Below, piece after piece: positions 44,701 to 58,169 of a stretch of 64,000 nt of DNA (its first letter is position 1; every line of letters starts with the position of its first letter). The notes beneath the pieces were generated by a model that ran no database searches, had not been told where the DNA came from, and worked only from the letters and a program-made list of their open reading frames with translations. A program made the translations under genes and the position numbers. The DNA comes from Elysia chlorotica (lineage: Eukaryota; Mollusca; Gastropoda; Plakobranchidae), in the NCBI GenBank assembly GCA_003991915.1, contig RQTK01000165.1:152011-216010 (forward strand). Reading direction: 5' to 3'.

Positions 44701-47700
44701 TGGGGATTGAAAGTGTCAGGTCAGCACTAGCTGGCCTGTCATTTTTGTTTTAAATTACTTCTTCAATAATTTTAATTTCCAATTTTTTTCTCTCCATTCC
44801 TCTTTAGCTTCAAAAAAGCTTCTTGGGATCAGGTTGGTGTGTCATACTGTTACATTCATTGACATGCTAGGAGTGGGTACGTAAGAAACCGTGAGTTGGA
44901 CCCATTTTGAATAGCCATCTTCTGTTTCAATGCCATGTCTGATTGGTGTAAAGTACAGAAACTGCGTTGATATTCGTCAACCTCAGATCACTTTATCATG
45001 TCCTTTATTCATGTAGGGTGAACTCATTGGCATTAATTCAGGTTCAGATGAAAGACATGCGGCCAGACGGTGTGCCGGATAATTTCAACCCCATACCTAA
45101 AATCCTTCAATATTTATTATATTATAGTTAAGCCTTTTTGTGTGTGTGTCAAGCAGAAGAAAAGCTGATTCATAGTTGACATAATCGGAAGGAAAGTTGA
45201 CAGATAGGCTTGGTGCTTATAGATCAGTCTTATAAATTGATGTTAGCTTTTAAGCTTTTGGGGCAGGTGGTATTTTGATCCTGGCTGTGGTTTAATTTAC
45301 ATTTGGACATTTTCATTTTTGTTGAACCTAAATTTAAATGGCTCTTTAAAAGCTTTTCAGCAGCAGTGAGATTTAATGCCACAATCTGTGATTCACAATG
45401 TGATTTTCATTAATTTATACCTTGTTAGTTTATTACTTTGTGATGTTCACATTATACAGACCTCAATGCTCTGTTCAATTATTGGTATTTCCATAAATTG
45501 TATATGGCCTAACAGCAAACATTGTATGGTTTGAAACAGTGATATTTTATTTACAATAATTCTATTAATTTTGTCAATGAATGTTTATTGTGTGATTTAA
45601 GTTGCTTGCATTCATTTTGATTTATCCTTATGATAGCAGAGGGATAAGAGCAAACAACTTGTCAATTGCTTCCCTAAGAGTTGTCTCTCCGAGTAAGTAT
45701 TCATTGTGATGATTGTCAGTGAAATGACTGTGACAAGATGATCTTCAAATTGGGCAAGTGACAGACTTCTTCTCTTTTGTCTGCTTACCCTTTAATTCAT
45801 GAATAATTTTTAATTACAAGAAACTTAATCTTTGAGTGTCCAACAATTCTACCTGTGGATCTGTTCTAATTTTATCAAATTTTACTTGGAATATTTTGCT
45901 GGACTGCTATTGCAGCGCATGGACCTTGGAGAGTGCCCAAATGTTCATGACCTTGCCTTGCGTGCAGACTATGAGCTGGCTGCAAAGACCAAAGACTATT
46001 TCTATGATATTGATGTGAGTATTTATCTATATAGGTATACATTTGTAAGTTTTTTTGTCTTTTTTTTTTTAGTTTCATATCAATATTTTGCTAGATTTTC
46101 TTCTTTTAAAAAATGATTTTTTTAAAAATCTTTAACAATTAATTCATGCAGTTTTTATCCCATGAAAATGAAATTAATGGTTGTTTAATAATTTTGTATA
46201 TACCTCTTTTTAACAATAATAGATTATTTTTAATCAATCTCTTATCTAGGCAATGGAACATTTGCAAAGCTTCATATCAGACTGTGATCGAAAGACAGAG
46301 GTGGCAAAACGCCGTTTAAAAGAAACTCAAGAAGAATTGAGTGAGGATGCAAATGTGAAGGTATTAACAAAAAAGATGTCCTTTTTATTTTAAATGCATC
46401 TTGTTTTGTGGATTTAGCTTAACTCAGTCCCACCTAAGCCACTGCAGCCAGAGTAGGTCCTTGTCCCTGAAAAAGAAAGGATATTAACCCCGCACAAAAA
46501 CAGACACATTGTTTTTAAAGTCATTATTGCAAGTGAATTAAACAAGATGAAATTATGAAATAACAGTGCTTCCAGTTGTCCACAAATTTGTAAATTTTGG
46601 CGTACTGCAGAAACTATCTTTTTTGTGAAAACATTTTTTATTCCCCAACTTCCGTTTCATTTCTTTATTTTTCGAACAGTTTATGTCTTGACAATTAGAC
46701 ATCAGTTTTATCTCAGAAAAAAAAAGGTGAAAGACGGCAGATCTGGGGCCTTAAATTTTAACTCCTTTATTGCTTTTAGAGTTTTGAGCAATCATTGAAG
46801 CACTGTCATGTTGAAATTCTTGTTTTTAATAGGTTTTTCTTTTCTTCTAATGTATGAGAGTGTAATTGTTATCTAGCAAAGTGTTTTTCTTTCATTTTGT
46901 ATGAAAAACTGTTCAATAAAGTTTAAGGTAAGCTTTTCAGTCCTTAACAAAAATATAATTTCCATGCTTTGATATTTCTTGTCTAAGATACTCAGAAATT
47001 GCATTTTTAGCCTGCCTGTTTCAAATGATTTCGGTGATTGGAAGCACTGAAATAAATTGGAGGGAACAGATATTGAATTTTTAATGCTGGTGGATCACTG
47101 TGACACCAGAAACTAGGGTTGGGCCTACAGATTCATAAAACTCGAAATTTCTGGTTCTTATCATTCACTCCAACATAGATCTACATTCACACTTCACTCA
47201 ACAGCTGGGCCTGGCTCAGATTCTGAGTCCTTCCCTTTCATCGAAATCGGACTCGACCACCATTTCATCATCAACATCTCACCCCCCATTCATTTTCTAC
47301 TTTATTGAATTCAGGAGATCACCATTATAACTCAAAGTTTAGACCTACAATTGGGCCTGAAACTGCTAGAAATCGGTGGAAACAAACAGTGAAATTTGAA
47401 TCTCATTTTTAGGTCTAATTTTTGGCAAAAAAAAACAAAATTTAGAAAAGCTTGAAGTGTCTTCTAAACGTAAAAGAGTTCTACCTACGATTTCCGGTGA
47501 GACTTCTGGAAGTACTAAGAAACGAAAGTAAACACATTGATTACATTTGTTAATTTGTATTTACAGGCTGAACAGATTCATGCCCTAGGTGAACAGATCG
47601 GTACACTCATGGCCAGGGCTGAGGAAGTTGGTGCAGAGGGTCAAGTGGAAGAATCCATGAAGATGTTGGAAGAGGTTGAAGCTCTGAAAGTGCAAAAAAC

Positions 47701-50504
47701 ACAAGCTGAGGTGAGTTTTGCTTCTTCTAGATTTTCACAAAATACAACTGTCTTTGGGAACTTATTAAAGCCAACCTCATGTTCTTTTGTCAGCATCCTT
47801 TTTACGATCTGTTTAATTTAATTTCAGCTTGAGTTCCGAAACTCCATGCCAGCATCCAGCTACCAACAGCAAAAGTTGCGTGTCTGTGAAGTATGTGGAG
47901 CTTATCTTGGTATCCATGACAATGATCGCCGCCTAGCAGATCACTTTGGTGGCAAATTGCATCTGGGCTTTATCACTATCAGAGAAAAACTGGACTTATT
48001 GAAGGTAACTATGTCTTTGTGAAAATAGTCATATTGTACAATTCATTAGGTTTTAATATCTGCTTCATTCTAGTCTATGTGTAAACATTGACAATTTTAA
48101 CGTTTTATAGTAAACTATGCCCCAGTCCATCTACAGAGGGTGTAGAAGAGCATTGGCTTGTGAAAAAAAATCAGCTATGTGCTCTTTTTTTTTAAATAGT
48201 TGAAGTTATGTGTTTGTACCTGCTGGCTTTCCCTGAATAGAAATAGGCAATTCTAGTTTGATAAGATTAAAAACGACTAGTTTCCTCTTCAGACTGCATC
48301 AATATCAATGATGTAATGAAATTTGATTATTTTTTTTCCTTTCTCCGCAGAATTTGGTCACAGAGAGAAGAGCTTTGCGTGAAGCGCAGCGAGAGGAGAT
48401 GAGACAAAGACGGGAAATGGATGCAGACAATGATCGCGGAAGAGGTGCAGATCGCAGCCCAACACGTAACAAATATGATCGGGATGGCGATAGAGACAGG
48501 AGAGACCGCAGTAGGGATCGCAGCAGAGATCGTGATAGGAGGTCTCGCAGTAGAGATAGGCACAGGCGGAGAAGAAGGTATGTCATGCTCAAATCATTTA
48601 AGGCTTAACCTAGGTATTTTGGTTTAAACTTAGTCAATTATTTTTCTGGCTTTTGCCAGTTAAGTTATGTGTATAATTGAGGGAAGATGCTGTGTCCGCA
48701 GTGCCAATTTTCAGCAAATTATGAATTATCAGTTTTGAAAATAACTACTATGTCAGAGTCAAATAGAAATCTGTAAATAGTTTTGTTTGTATTCCAGCAA
48801 TGCTACACTCCTTTACGCAAACAGGTACAATTAAAAAAAAAATCCAATTGGCATACTGTTTAAATACACTATTTATTATGTGGATTCTTCGAAATTATCC
48901 TTAGAAGCTACAAAGTGCATGAAAAAATAAATCGGGTGAAGAAGTCAGAATCTAAATATTTAACCTAGGTAGGTTAAACAATTATTTAGAAGGATAACTA
49001 TTGACTATTATGGGCTCTACATGGACAAATTAAACTGTTTTTATCTGTAAGTACACACTACTGCCAGTCTGGCATGGATACAATTTCAGTTGGGTTTTTT
49101 TTCCCTCTAGAATTTGTTGGACTGTGTAAAGTTTTTTATTTTGTGAGAGAACTGTTGAATCTCCATTGAATGAAGGGTCAAATGAAATTAAATTGCTTTT
49201 CCTCAGCTCACGATCAAGGGATCGCAGTTCAAGGAAAAAGTCCAAACGTAGCCGCTCACGGTCCAGGAGATCCCGCTCCGGGTCTCGAGACAAGTGAGTG
49301 GGATAACAAAGTTAATTCTCAAGTTCGGTCCGAATGACTAGTTAATAGGGAAATGCAATGCTTATTGGTATGTTTTTAAAATACATGCTATTAGTCACTT
49401 GTTTTTTATTTTTTATTCTTTCTCATTGATTCTTGGATTAGCAGTTAAATAATGTAATGGAAACAAATAACTGTGTGAAGGTCACACCAATATCAGGCAA
49501 GGGATCTGAGTATTAAAACAAATTATATTTTATTTCTTGATTATTCTTATATCTTAATTTTTTCTAATGATCTTATCAATTATTCTTAAAAGATAATGAT
49601 TAGAAATTTCGAGTGTCATTTAATGCCTACAGCATTCAGAATAAGTCTTTCAAAAACAATTTCCAAAAACACCTATGCATGTGCATATCATCCACATTTG
49701 ACTCATTTTGTGCACGACATATTTTTTAAATGTAAAACATATTGGTGTAACTGCAAGAGTTGCCAGACTTTAAAAAATGTTATTTCAGGTAGATAAAGAA
49801 ACTTCAATTTTATTCCAAACAAACAAACTGAAGACTAAAAAGATGAAATATTTTCAGTCGGCGCAGGCGGTCCCGCTCTCGTAGCCGTTCCCGCAGAAAG
49901 CACCACCGTCGCAGCCGGTCAGACAGTCGCTCTCGCGCTGCTCGGTCACGCTCTGGATCTGCTGAGAAAAAGTAGGCACTCGCATTGTTGATATGACTAT
50001 GACATTTTTTTTTTGTATGCTCCATATTGACTCTTCTTTTTTAAATTTCAGTAGTGAACATAATTTTTTTTCTTCAGGATTTCCATGTTTTGCCAATACT
50101 TAAATACTTAAAGTAATTACTAAACAACTAAGGGATAAACCTGCACTATATGTTTTCAGATTTATTTCATTTGTTGTGTGATGCACTTTTTAAAAACGTT
50201 TAACTAGAAAATTCAAAGTGAAATTTTACGAAATATGAAATACGAGCCATTTTCAAAAAGTCATGCCAGGGCTGATATGCTGACTTAACTACTGTAAATC
50301 AACTTGCAGTAAATTTACAAACATGTGTAATGTAGGACTTGTATTGTGAATAAATGCGTTGTAAGTAGTTTATGTAGTGCCATAGTTTATCTTTAAAAGG
50401 GTTTATCAGGTTCCACTAGTATAATTTCAGTGAAAATGTTGAACACAATCAACTTTTGTTCTCTTTTTTCCAGAAACGCACCGGAAGCTTCTGACGGTGA
50501 ATAA
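41770..50504 (+). CDS. LUC7L: LUC7-like U1 snRNP-associated splicing factor
   Basis: Orthologue of the LUC7L/LUC7L2 group, which contacts the U1 snRNA-5' splice site duplex in the nucleus. Exons: 41770-41830, 44601-44695, 45916-46014, 46250-46360, 47567-47710, 47828-48004, 48351-48577, 49207-49293, 49858-49971, 50474-50504. They total 1146 nt, in frame, 381 residues, against about 370-390 in vertebrates. The start gives MTAQDQIRAMLDELMGTSRD, the family N-terminus. CCCH zinc finger: C36, C44, C59, H63. A coiled-coil region covers about 86-170. C2H2 zinc finger: C190, C193, H209, H215 within LRVCEVCGAYLGIHDNDRR. The RS/RD-rich tail from about 255 ends SDGE and TAA. Signature blocks such as RMDLGEC.NVHDLALRADYE and DHFGGKLHLGFI make the call secure; the exact paralogue is unresolved because the vertebrate split is later. 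Confidence 0.96.
41893..42494. mobile_element. MITE family Y with about 50-bp inverted repeats (LUC7L intron 1)
   Basis: The left end GGCACTCCTTGAGTTTTGAG (to about 41946, ending AAATGGGTG) pairs with the reverse complement of CACCCATTTGATTG...CTCAAGGAGTGCC at 42445-42494. The flanks accATTTG and gctATTTG agree at 6 of 8 bases, compatible with a decayed 8-bp target duplication. Starts 62 bp after exon 1. Confidence 0.7.
44601..47710 (+). CDS. LUC7L: LUC7L exons 2-5: first zinc finger and coiled coil
   Basis: Residues 21-170. Exon 2 carries VCKSFLLSCCPHD and exon 3 RMDLGECPNVH, which together form the CCCH finger. Exons 4-5 are helical, charged and heptad-like (AKRRLKETQEEL; QVEESMKMLEEVEALKVQK). 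Inside exon 2, a consensus donor GTATGTAAG at 44642 lies in frame. Confidence 0.94.
47828..48004 (+). CDS. LUC7L: LUC7L exon 6: second (C2H2) zinc finger
   Basis: 59 codons, phase 0 at both ends, holding the best-conserved part of the family: SMPASSYQQQKLRVCEVC, DNDRRLADHFGGKLHLGFI. Confidence 0.95.
48351..50504 (+). CDS. LUC7L: LUC7L exons 7-10: RS/RD-rich C-terminal tail
   Basis: Residues 230-381. Exon 7 begins NLVTERRALREAQREEMRQR and turns into Arg/Asp/Ser repeats. Exons 8 and 9 are almost purely RS (SRSRSRRSRSGSRD; RRRRSRSRSRSRRKHHRR). Junctions 7-8, 8-9 and 9-10 are all phase 2. The last exon is only 31 nt (KNAPEASDGE). Confidence 0.9.
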
Positions 50505-51114
50505 GACCTGATGATTCATCATGCCTATCCCATGGCAATTACTGCATTTTCAACATGTTTTTTAATGGATAACTTTTTTTTTTTGATCTTTGGGTTTAGG
50601 GAATATTTTGTCGTTTTTTTAAATGCTATATTAAAAATTGTTGACAATACATGGCAATGCAGCTGTTTATAAATCAAATTTCAGATAAGGTTCACTGTCA
50701 GACTGAGATCTGCCATACAGTGTTGTAACTTCAAAATTATTTAGGAAATATCAAATTATCAACAAGATGAAAAGGTTTGAAAGTATCAGTATTTATTTAT
50801 CAAGCCAGCCACTTCATGTTATGTCCAGCTTTTTGGACCTGGTGGGGAAAAAGCTTCATAGACTAAAAGGACTGTAATAATTGTTGTGAGGTTATGAAAA
50901 AAAAATCCACAGAACTTATAACCAGTGTATGTAAAAGTCTACGAATTTTTGTAATTTTTCTAATGAAGATCTGATAATGCTGTTAACAGTATATACTGTT
51001 TACTTAAAAGTTAGGTACTTAGATATCTTATAATATTAAAACAAAAGTGACTAGCTAAGAATTCAAATGCAATTCTTTTTCTTGTTTACCATGGTACTGT
51101 AGTTGTTTTAAGAG

Positions 51115-51120
51115 AATAAA
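51115..51120 (+). terminator. Candidate LUC7L polyadenylation signal
   Basis: AATAAA about 610 bases after the stop codon, in AT-rich 3' sequence. A second AATAAA lies at 51498-51503, so the 3' end is uncertain. Confidence 0.4.
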
Positions 51121-53453
51121 TGACTTTAAATATATTTTTTTTTCTTTTACGTGTTCATGTGTTTGAAATTTTCTAGATGGAAAAAAAGCTATATAGATGC
51201 CTCGTATGATGGTATTCTAATCTTTTTAAAAACTGACACAATTACAAAATATTTTAATGAAGCGTGGCTGAGTATCATTCATTGGCTGCTTTATCTGTGT
51301 GTGACAGAGATTCTTTAAAAATATATTTCCACATCTTGTCTGTTAGATAAATATAAAATTTGTCAGATTTTGTATGTAGGTGCCACACCTATTGATTTAG
51401 GGTTAACATTGAAATCTTAAATGTCTTTATTTTTTTGTTTTATTTGTTGCTAGTTTCTATTTACTTAAATGTTCTTAATCTTGTCACCTCCTACTGAAAT
51501 AAAATTGAAATAATGTCAATCAGAAATTGGTTACCCATTTATATCAAAAGAAGCATGACTGCAAGACTTAACTTGAGATGTAATTAAATACATGATGTTC
51601 ATTATGGTGATTTTTAATTGTCATAATAGATATTTTAATATCATGGTCACTGACAATCACCTCATTAATCTCTTTTAAAACCCAAAGTTTTGAAATTCAA
51701 AAAATTGACATAACAAATATTTTAGTATCATGGTTACTCACAATTATCTCCCTAAACTCTTTTAAAACCCATAGTTGGTTACAATTAATAATAGGATTCT
51801 CATATGATAACTTCATTTAGCAAAATTATCTTTATTGCAATAAATCCATCTATCAAGTCAATGAGAGACAGATTTAGAGTTATCTTTGTATGGCAATTAA
51901 AATGATTTTGCTTTGCTATGTACTTATCAGTAATATCACAAGCAATCCTATATTTTAAAAAAATGAGAAAAAGAAATTTAAAACAAAATGTTTTGTTTTG
52001 GTACCTTGTTCCTAATGTATAAGAGACCCTCTTGAGACTCTAGGCATATTTTAAACCTAAAATCTTGATAGTTACAAAGCAATAAACTTTCTCATGTAAA
52101 TTGTAATGAACATGTATTATGTTCCTTGACAAAAGACAAAAAGGGTTACAAATCAACAACTAAAAATGAGATAGATAGTTTGAAGAACTTGATTAATACA
52201 AAAAATACATGTAGTAGAGCAAAATTATTACATGTATTTACAATGCTCTGGTTTTGTACAAGTGTATTAAGAAATAGTTTGATCTTGAGGCTGGAACATT
52301 TTTCCAATGTACAATGTATTTGCCTTGATATGGCAATGTTTTACTTAAGTACATTTATGATTGTAAAGTTCTAATAGAATTACTACATAACATGTTAGTT
52401 TATATAAAAGAAAGCAGGTTACAACTTTTATCAAAATTTAATTACATCAATAACATATACAGTGTTAAGTACATGTAAGGATACTTGGAAGGTAACATGT
52501 TAAGAGGGATATGGGCTGGCAAAAGCAGACCATGGATAAGATCGACTTGGAAAACTGCCCAACTGTCCAATGTCTGTCATTGTGTCAAGGATGGGAGAGC
52601 AATAATAATGACATGAAAATAAACAGGTCAAAATAAAAGCGAAAATCTGCCAAATGTTACATACTGTAGAAGTATAAAAGATAATACATGTAGTATTATT
52701 ATAAGAAATGACGTTCTCAAAGAAAATGCGATGCTGCATGCACAGGTACATGTAGTATAAAATCAAAGTTAGATAACCTTTTTTTTAAACTTGCACCTGC
52801 ATTTTTTTTTTGGTCCCCCCTCTCATTACCTTGCATTGCATTTCACTACTACATGCACCACTATTGTTACTTCCATTACCCTTATTACCACTCTAGCGTG
52901 ACACAAATGTTACTACATGTATAAATTACATTGCTGCCATAGTTATTCATTACATAGTTACTATTTCTCAAATGTGTCCCTTTTGAGTATGGTACCCTTG
53001 GGTACGTCAGTATTAGTCTGTCTTCATTCTTACTATTTCTTATGTCTCTATAGTTTCCGTCGTCAAGCCGAGGAAACAAACACAAAAAAAGAGGGGGGGG
53101 GGTGCTCAGTGTTGATGTTTTCAGCATTTTGGTCCCGGGGCTTTGATTTAAACCTCCTCTTGACATACTGACCGGTTGGGAGGGTGACTATGGGAGTGGT
53201 CAGGATGCATGGCTTCATTCTGGTGGGTCCACTGCCTCCCTCTAGTTGGGACGCCTCTGTCGTAGGGGGGAGGGGGTATCTTGTTTTACCGTGGATAAGG
53301 TTTAGTAACTTTTTGTTTTACCACTGGCTTTCCAGTCATGATTTTGTCGTATTTCGTTACATTTTTTTCCTATTTGGGAGATAGGGAAAGGAGGGGGGTG
53401 TCGGAGGGTTAAGAGGTTATTGGGCCTCTCTGGATTAATGTTTAGAGGCGGCC

Positions 53454-54280
53454 TTATGGCCTCTTAGTAGTTTGTTTAACCATGTTGATTATCGTGGATG
53501 AGCTTCTTGGTTTGAGTACTTCTTCTGCTGTAAATTCTCTTGTGCGTTGACTCTTCAGCGTGTCTCTTGTTGGGGTGCGGGTTGGACATGTTTCTACGAT
53601 ATGTTGTATCGTGTATGGTGTGGTGCCACAATATTCACATTTTCTGATAGTGATAACCTTAGCGGTTGGGGCTTTAAGTCTGGCTCTATTGATTTTATTG
53701 TTTGTGGTATTGAAGTTCAGTACATTTTTCCCTACCCGTGGAGCAATAGCGTGGAAGAATCTTCCCTTAGAGTGGTTGGTCCACACGTCTTGCCACTTTT
53801 CATTTTGTACTGTATTTTTTTTGTTTTTGATTTTACTTCACTAGAACCCAGTCCTGTTTTCTTCGTGTATTACTATTAGAGTTGAGTCCTAATTTGGCCT
53901 GTTGGTCAGCTTTTTCGTTCCCTACGATGTTACAGTGGGCTAGTATCCAGCAGATTTGGACGTGGATTTGGTTCTTTTTGGAGGTGGTTTGCTCGAATTT
54001 TGATCGACTCTGTAAGGTCTTGTCGGGCGTTGGTTTTGTCTGTGTTTTTTACACTGAGTAATGCTGCCAGGGAGTTCGTTAGTATAACCATGCTTTCTCT
54101 TTCCATTTTCTTTTTAGATCGTCCATGGCCTCTAAGTTTGTTTCTACTTTTATTGTCTGTTATTCTGTTGTTGATAGTAATTTTAGTTCCAAGTCTTTGC
54201 TGTAAACTTCTATGCTTAGAATGCTTCATTTTTTGGATCTGTCTGTATAGGTTTTTTTTTACTGTTCTTGTAGTTTTCAT
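53454..54280 (-). mobile_element. Non-LTR retrotransposon fragment with RNase H and terminal zinc knuckle
   Basis: Minus strand, 5' to 3': SMVILTNSLAALLSVKNT (RNase H beta-alpha segment), then after a frameshift ILAHCNIVGNEKADQQAKLG (the conserved GNE.AD of LINE RNase H), a stop, and CEYCGTTPYTIQHIVETCP (C-x2-C...H...C knuckle seen at LINE C-termini). Broken by at least one frameshift and a stop; clade not assigned, probably one of the RNase H-bearing groups such as I or Jockey. Confidence 0.75.
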
Positions 54281-55150
54281 TTAGCTGTTCCACTTCCAGG
54301 TAAGTGCTTTGAGTTTGTCTTGTCCGTCCGCTTTTTTTTTTACCCAGTGTTCGCCTGTCTCGGAATTTATCATACATTAATCTCCCTCAGTCCTGTCATC
54401 TTTCTATTAAATATCTCTCTCTCTCTCTCTCTCCTCAAGTGTATCCTTTTAGTTTTACTTTTTAGATTATGTGGTGTTTGCCGTATAATTATTTGTCCCT
54501 CTGTTTTTGTATTTCTCTAGCCATTTCAGTTTCATCCTCACTCTTGTCCCCTTTACTTGTCCTTGCAGTTTTTTTTTGCCATTTGAAACCCCGTTTTGCA
54601 AAATTTTGCAGCAAAAAATGCCAAATTTTCCATAAATACCAATATTTGTGACCAAACTTGCCAAAAAGAGGCAAACGTATGTGTAAGGCAATGTGGAAAA
54701 ATACATTATGGTTGACTTTGTGAACCCAAGGGGTCCCTTTTGTTTGTTAAAAATGTGGGTACATGTACTAAACTACTAACCAAATGAATTTTTACTGAAA
54801 ATGTTCAGGCTCATGACAAATTAATGGTGCCACGCGACTAGATTACTAGTCCTACCGATCCAACCAAAGAACAAAGGAGCTCACGAAGATAAGGCAGCTT
54901 AGAGAAGATAAATATTAGAAAGAGAGAGAGAGAGAGAGAAAAGAAACCCTTCTGTGTGTTTATTGCCGGTTGTGAAGCTGAAATTCAGACAGAAGTCTTA
55001 AATATTGAGTTCTTTTAATGGAGGCAAAGAGAAAAAAAAACGAAAATCCCAAGTTTTGCCATTTTTTTTCGGGAAAGAGGAGACTTTGCGGGCACAATTT
55101 CGCCATTGCGGTCGCGAAAAAATGCATGGCTTGCTTTACACTACAAACAC

Positions 55151-55190
55151 ACTCTCTCTCTCTCTCTCTCTCTCTCCCTCTCCCTCCCCT

Positions 55191-55251
<61 letters not shown>
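55151..55251. repeat. (CT)n microsatellite
   Basis: Dinucleotide tract with a few CCCT interruptions. The overlapping Ser-Leu frames are artefacts. Confidence 0.95.
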
Positions 55252-55261
<10 letters not shown>

Positions 55262-56165
55262 TTTCTCTTTCACACACATGCACAACCACACTCTAAATCT
55301 AACACATACCTGTTACATATCTGTTTTTCGTACTGGCAGTGTGAATTCAGCTGTTGTCCTTTACCATACTTGTACATGTAGTACAGTAGCCAGAAAAAAA
55401 AAGTAAAGATTAAAAGAACTCTGTCTTAGTTACGTACTCTTACTCTTAGAAAACGTCGATGCAATAGTTTGGCTGAATCATAATACATTGTAGGCTATTG
55501 CATAACTATAATGGCTTATGTGTATTATAATACATACATAGGATCGGACTTTGTTTTTTATTTTACAATTTACAAGTATCTTCTCAACAACTGAAGAAGT
55601 TTATCTTCAGCGGATTCTACTGAGGTGTGTTCGTACCCGGTGTATAAATACATGTACTACTCTGAAGCAATCCTTTGTTCATTTTGATGACGTAAACCTG
55701 ATTAAGCAATACACTGTACAACTACAACAAAGGAAGTACACTGATCAGCGAAAACACGTATTATCTCTAAATGACCAAATCTTATTGGTGAGAGCGAAAG
55801 CCTTAGTGTTCTTTAAGATCAGCGTACCCTTTGTTCACAAGAGGGACATGGAGCAAAGGCAGACCCCCACAATTTAGATATATTTTATAATGATATTGTT
55901 GTTTACTTCGACAGCGACAGCTGGCTTAAAAGGGTTGAACTGCCCTGACTGTCCTCAACTTCCTTGCACGTCCTTTTTCTTGCAGCTATTTATTTTCCCA
56001 GAGCTTCAGGAATGCTTTTCTCTTTCTCCAATGAAGCGTGGAGACGAGCAACTTTTGACGGGGACAGGACTAAATACTTTTGCAATCCTAAGCCACACTA
56101 CATGACGTGCTGTGTCGCTAGATGGTGATCTGAGATTTTCGGATTTACTCGCTTTGGGGTAAGAA

Positions 56166-56171
56166 AAGGGA

Positions 56172-56236
<65 letters not shown>

Positions 56237-56284
56237 CGAGAGAAGGACTCGGACAGAGAGAGGGGAGAGAGAGAGAGAGAGAGA
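56166..56284. repeat. (GA)n microsatellite
   Basis: GA tract, interrupted once near 56232-56264. Confidence 0.95.
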
Positions 56285-56776
56285 AAAGCAAAGTAACGAC
56301 CTCGGACAGATCTTGATTGAGTTGGCAATTCCTTAACTTTTTGAAACAGGAGTTAGAAAACACGCTGTGCATCACAAGAATGCCAGGGTTCCGGTTTCAG
56401 CTAAATAATACATAAAGTAAAGACGAATTGGATTATAATTCTTTAAAAAAATCAAAGTTAGTTTACCGGCTTAAAACTAGAAGCGTATGCAGAGATATAT
56501 ATCTTGTCCAGTGTATAAATTTGAATTATGAATGCCAAAACGTGGGATAAAACTACAACCAACAAACAAAACAAAAAACAAAAAACAAAAACAAAAAACA
56601 ACGAGCCAAACAAAAAATAAAAAGAAAGAAACAAAAAGAATTAATAAGAGAAAAACCCAACAAAACAAACAAAAACTGAGGATGTATGTGGGTTTTCTAT
56701 TGCTCTTTTTCTTATTGTTCCCTGTGTCGATCTACTTCAAATCTATATTTACCCACTCTTCTCCCACTCCATCCCT

Positions 56777-56852
56777 GTCTCTCTTTTTCTCTCTCTCTCT
56801 CTCTATCCCTCTCTTTGTTTTCTCTCTCATTCCCTCTCTCTCTTTGTCTCTT

Positions 56853-56930
<78 letters not shown>

Positions 56931-56946
56931 TCTCTCTCCCTCTTTC
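56777..56946. repeat. (CT)n-rich microsatellite
   Basis: 170 bp of CT repeats with CCCT and TTT interruptions. Confidence 0.95.
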
Positions 56947-57273
56947 TCAACCTCTCTTCCCCATTGTTATGAACTTCTTATTTTTGTGAAGCGCGCACCT
57001 AACTTTGTTTCCCAATCTTTTTTCTCCATTTTAATGAACCTTGTCTTATAAGCAGTGTTGCAAGTCACAGCACCGCTAATCTATGTAAAAGCGGAGGCTC
57101 TACGTGTACATGTAGTTCACTAAAGAAAATAGCTTGGAGATTAATTGCGACAAATTACCGCGGTCTTGCTTCGTCTACCACCAATTTTTACAACTGCTTG
57201 ACCGATCATTCCAGCCGAATTAGAGCTTGGATATAGCTTTGATCCAACGAGGCGAACACACCCCATTTTTACC

Positions 57274-57500
57274 TTCTCCATTGCATACATGTGCGCGTCC
57301 AAAAAAACAGTCGTGACGACCTTGCTGAGGTAGAGTCCATGGCAACAGGGGGAGCTACTCTGACTGCCTTCACAAAGAAGGTAGACTTGTGTGGGACTGC
57401 GACACCTGAATTCACCTGGGTGCTCCACTGCCACTGGTTAAACAGAGTCCTCGCTGTTGGCTTTTTGCACTGACTGCATAGAGCTCCAAAGAAGGTGTCC
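57274..57500 (-). other. Unassigned open stretch, minus strand
   Basis: Local GC is higher than its surroundings. One minus-strand frame stays open for about 75 codons from an acceptor-like TCTATGCAG and includes ALCSQCKKPTARTLF and FFVKAVRVAPPVA; a second frame is also open for 97 codons. I do not recognise either. It could be an isolated exon, a mobile-element relic or chance. Confidence 0.15.
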
Positions 57501-58113
57501 CATTATAGTGATATTTAAAATATAGGATTTTTTCCCCTTCGTAGAAAAGGTAAGAAATTCATTATTTCTTTTGTTTAAAATAATTTTTTTTTAATATTTC
57601 GTTTAATACATAACATGTACGCGAATTTTTGTTTGTTTTAAATATAAGAGCCTAAACAGGACTAAATGTTTCAAGTCATCCTTTAATGCTTGCTTTACTG
57701 ATGTTTAACAAAAGTTTTATACGGCCCCTTTTGAAGTTGACATCTGTAAGCTTCTATCAATTCAAAGAGAAATAGTAACCAGATAGATTATAGTACTTTA
57801 AGTGCCGTTGATATATTGTATCACCAAAGTTTTCCAATCCTTTTAGAAACTCAGTTCAAGCATTAAAATATATATGCATTAATAATCCTGGCTTATTCTT
57901 GATAAGGAAATCTTAATAATATAAAAAAGACACCAACTTTTCATAGTAAAATCGATTTTTTTAAAACACAATTTGACAAACAAAAAATTAAGCATTTTAT
58001 TGACTTTTTTTTAAATTGTCCGAACAATTTACTATTTTTTGCCTTCAGTCCCCGCCTTTTTATTTAGTAAAATGATATGTCTCTCCCTCTCTATGTCTCT
58101 GTTGTGGGGGGGG

Positions 58114-58116
<3 letters not shown>

Positions 58117-58166
<50 letters not shown>
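58117..58166. repeat. G-run and (GA)n microsatellite
   Basis: A G homopolymer followed by GA repeats. Confidence 0.93.

Positions 58167-58169
<3 letters not shown>

Noticed and set aside
47440-47531. Short open stretch ending in KRK in LUC7L intron 4
   Set aside because: About 28 codons only, no splice signals, no recognised family.
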